The translations under genes were made by a program, and so were the position numbers. Source: Chitinophaga pinensis (GTDB lineage: Bacteria > Bacteroidota > Bacteroidia > Chitinophagales > Chitinophagaceae). From it: a DNA stretch of 64,000 bases. The stretch covers positions 23,572 through 87,571 of the forward strand of contig CAMBDE010000001.1 in the NCBI GenBank assembly GCA_945865295.1, in the 5' to 3' direction. This document shows positions 61,691 through 64,000 of the stretch, one piece after another; positions within the stretch are counted from its first letter, which is position 1, and each line of letters begins with the position of its first letter. The notes under the pieces are model-generated. The model had not been told where the DNA came from. It made no database searches and saw only the letters and a list, made by a program, of their open reading frames with translations.

Positions 61691-62209
61691 ATGTCACATA
61701 CAAATGATACACACGCAGAGCACGACGGTGGTGCTATTGCAGAAATTAAAAAAGTTACCATCATCCTTTCAGTTTTAACAATTGTTGAATTGATCTTGGG
61801 TTTCTGGATGATTGGAATGGAAAGTAAAGCCTTGGTACTTGGTGTGAAGGGTACTATCGTGATTTTGATGATGGCCAAAGCATTTTATATTGTTGCTTAC
61901 TTTATGCACTTAAAACATGAAGTAAAGAACTTGATCATGACCATTGTGGTGCCACTTTCTTTATTTTTCTGGTTCATCGTTGCTTTTTTAGCAGACGGTA
62001 ATTCATTCAGAAATTTACGCAATACCTATAATCCTTATTACAAAGAGCAATCTACGATTAAGGTAGTACAGCCAGCCCATGGAGAAGCGCAGGGCGGCGG
62101 CGAGCATGAAGCAGCAGGCGCGGCTGGTGCAGCACATACAGATTCTGCAGCGCACAAGACAGATTCTTCTGCTAAGCACGAAGACGCTAAGCACGAGACT
62201 AAGCACTAA
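61691..62209 (+). CDS. Cytochrome c oxidase subunit IV-like protein
   Basis: IKKVTIILSVLTIVELILGFWM...KAFYIVAYFMHLKHEVKNLIMTIVVPL; His/Ala-rich C-terminus. Confidence 0.87.
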   Translation: MSHTNDTHAEHDGGAIAEIKKVTIILSVLTIVELILGFWMIGMESKALVLGVKGTIVILMMAKAFYIVAYFMHLKHEVKNLIMTIVVPLSLFFWFIVAFLADGNSFRNLRNTYNPYYKEQSTIKVVQPAHGEAQGGGEHEAAGAAGAAHTDSAAHKTDSSAKHEDAKHETKH

Positions 62210-62269
62210 TCTTAAAGGATAGAGGGTATTGAAATTTCGCCTTTTCTGGCTTTATTTCTTACGATATTC

Positions 62270-62301
62270 GAAACCACTCCAACTATTTGGGGTGGTTTTT
62301 T
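62270..62301 (+). terminator. Terminator after cox subunit IV gene
   Basis: gaaaccactccaactatttggggtggttttttg: stem-loop plus T-tract. Confidence 0.7.
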
Positions 62302-62337
62302 GTTGTAACTTTACATCCTAATAACTCCATCAACAGC

Positions 62338-63150
62338 ATGTCTAAAAAGTCAATTTACGGTTTATTTATCGCACTAGTTATACCTATTGGTTGCTATCTA
62401 TGGCTTAAATCTGCAAGCGATACTGCAGTGTCTATGCCAAGACATTATTTATTGGATACGGTGGTGAGCCATGTTGAAAAAGGCAAGACCGTTGATGATA
62501 GTATTTGGCATACTACAAAAGATATTCGTTTGGTGAATCAGTTAGGGGATTCAGTGAATCTATACCAACATGCTGGTAAGATCATTATTGCTGATTTCTT
62601 TTTTACAAGTTGCGGAAGCATCTGTCCAAAGCTAACTACCAATATGGCGAAATTGCAACAGTCCTTTACAAGAGGAGGCAATAGTCGTAAAAAAGTATTG
62701 GATACGAATTTCATACAATTCATTTCTTTTTCTGTAGATCCAGAGCGTGACTCTGTTCCAGTGATTAGAGAATACGCCAATAAAATGGGCGTGTCTGCTG
62801 ACAACTGGTGGTTGTTAACTGGAAGTAGAGATTCAATTTATAAGTTTGCATTTGAGGAAATGAAGGTGGATCAATTTAGTACCGAGCCTGTCTCTCCCGA
62901 TTTTGTGCACACAAGCCGCTTTGTATTGATAGATAAAAAAATGCAAGTACGTGGTTATTACAATGGCACAGATTCTGCTTCTATGTTAAAGCTCGCAAAA
63001 GATGTAGGCTACTTAATGTTAGAAAAAGACAAAACTAAAAAGAGTAAAGTATTTCAAGATATTGTTGACTTAAGTTGGTTGTGGTTGGTGATTGCTTTAA
63101 TGGTATCTAGTTTTGTATTTTACTTTACTAAAACGAGGTTAAAAAATTAA
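62338..63150 (+). CDS. SCO1/SenC family copper chaperone
   Basis: IIADFFFTSCGSICPKLTTNMAKLQ (CxxxC), FISFSVDPERDSVPVI; start MSKKSIYG at 62338 because the ORF start lies in a terminator. Confidence 0.92.
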   Translation: MSKKSIYGLFIALVIPIGCYLWLKSASDTAVSMPRHYLLDTVVSHVEKGKTVDDSIWHTTKDIRLVNQLGDSVNLYQHAGKIIIADFFFTSCGSICPKLTTNMAKLQQSFTRGGNSRKKVLDTNFIQFISFSVDPERDSVPVIREYANKMGVSADNWWLLTGSRDSIYKFAFEEMKVDQFSTEPVSPDFVHTSRFVLIDKKMQVRGYYNGTDSASMLKLAKDVGYLMLEKDKTKKSKVFQDIVDLSWLWLVIALMVSSFVFYFTKTRLKN

Positions 63151-63160
63151 TATTCATTGT

Positions 63161-63274
63161 ATGAACTGGAATGAATTTAAAACAAAGTATAAACAAGAAA
63201 TTAGAGTTGGGTTGATTGTGTTTATTGCAACAATGGCTTACAGAATCCTGAAGGATATTTTAAATAATAAATAA
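63161..63274 (+). CDS. 37-aa single-TM small protein
   Basis: Hand-translated: MNWNEFKTKYKQEIRVGLIVFIATMAYRILKDILNNK*; fits the gap between SCO and DUF420 genes; absent from supplied ORF track because of size. Confidence 0.6.
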   Translation: MNWNEFKTKYKQEIRVGLIVFIATMAYRILKDILNNK

Positions 63275-63281
63275 AAATCTT

Positions 63282-63866
63282 ATGTTAGAACCTGTATTAA
63301 AGAAGAACGACAAATTAGCTTACATTTTAATAGGCGTGTTCTCTGCGGTAGTACTTGTAGTAGTGACATTCTTAAGTAAGTATACTCTAGAGGTAGAACT
63401 GCCTTTTGACAAACATATTTTTGCCTTGATTAACGCGGTAATTAACTCGACAGTGGCTGTTTTATTAATTGCGGGGTTGATTGCGGTTAAGCAAAAAAAT
63501 TACACTTTACATAAGTCCATTATGCTTACAGCAATGGTCCTTTCTTTGCTATTTTTAGTGACGTATATTGCGCATCATTTATTAGCTGGAGAAGCCAAAT
63601 TTGGTGATGCTAATTTTGATGGGATTGTGGACGATGCAGAAAAAGCAATATTAGGAAGTACACGACCTTTTTATTTGATTTTATTAGGAACACATATTGT
63701 TCTCGCTGCAACTAGCTTACCATTTATATTATTTACTGCATATAGGGCTTTAACAAGTGATTTTGCAGCTCATAAGGCGTTATCTAAAAAAGTATGGCCT
63801 ATCTGGTTTTATGTAGCTGTAACTGGACCAATTGTATACTTGATGATTAAGCAGTATTATAATTAA
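63282..63866 (+). CDS. DUF420 family membrane protein
   Basis: Polytopic, HIFALINAVINSTVAVLLIAGLIAVKQKNYTLHKSIMLTAMVLSLLFLVTYIAHHLLAGEAKFG; next to cox/SCO genes. Confidence 0.9.
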   Translation: MLEPVLKKNDKLAYILIGVFSAVVLVVVTFLSKYTLEVELPFDKHIFALINAVINSTVAVLLIAGLIAVKQKNYTLHKSIMLTAMVLSLLFLVTYIAHHLLAGEAKFGDANFDGIVDDAEKAILGSTRPFYLILLGTHIVLAATSLPFILFTAYRALTSDFAAHKALSKKVWPIWFYVAVTGPIVYLMIKQYYN

Positions 63867-63951
63867 GGTGCTTGATTATAATAAATAAGGTAAAATTGAA
63901 GTTGGTTTATTTAGAGCCTTAATTCCTTCGCAGGATCCCAAAATAATTTTT

Positions 63952-63990
63952 CAAAGTCCAAGACGGTTTCGTTTTGGACTTTTATTTTTT
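63952..63990 (+). terminator. Terminator-like hairpin downstream of DUF420 gene
   Basis: aaagtccaagacggtttcgttttggacttttatttttt. Confidence 0.65.
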
Positions 63991-64000
63991 CCTTAGCTAA

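Noticed and set aside
1-64000. CRISPR arrays, transposases, phage genes
   Set aside because: No regularly spaced repeat array, DDE/integrase motif or phage structural genes were recognised.

Overview
The window reads as a contiguous Bacteroidota chromosome segment, Chitinophagaceae-like by gene content and style (inference only). From left to right: (1) a branched-chain and threonine amino-acid supercluster, ilvD(partial)-ilvB-ilvN-ilvC-ilvA-thrA(AK/HSD)-thrB-thrC, 1-10.4 kb. (2) An S9 peptidase, a nitroreductase, a small Cys/His secreted protein next to a TonB-dependent receptor, a DUF3368(PIN)/UPF0175 toxin-antitoxin-like pair, an M20 peptidase and a LamG lipoprotein, 10.4-20.5 kb. (3) An AT-rich surface-polysaccharide locus, 20.8-45.4 kb, with glycosyltransferases, RmlC/RmlD-like and SDR enzymes, three Wzi-like porins, Wzz, Wzy, Wzx, a WcaJ-like initiating transferase, an SLBB export protein, GDP-fucose enzymes and a WecG/TagA-type transferase. 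(4) tRNA-Arg(CCT), a small TPR-like protein and a DUF6787-like/PurN fusion, 45.5-47.4 kb. (5) An Alternative Complex III (ActABCDEF-like) plus aa3-type cytochrome oxidase operon with CtaB/CyoE, two subunit III genes, subunit IV, SCO and DUF420, 47.8-63.9 kb. The most notable anomalies are an in-frame chimera of the UDP-glucose dehydrogenase N-terminus with a CapD/FlaA1-type dehydratase C-terminus, a frameshifted second Wzz in the same locus, the membrane-domain/PurN fusion, His-rich tails on several respiratory subunits, and a few unexplained intergenic repeats. No CRISPR, transposase or phage genes were recognised. No entirely novel system could be demonstrated from sequence alone.
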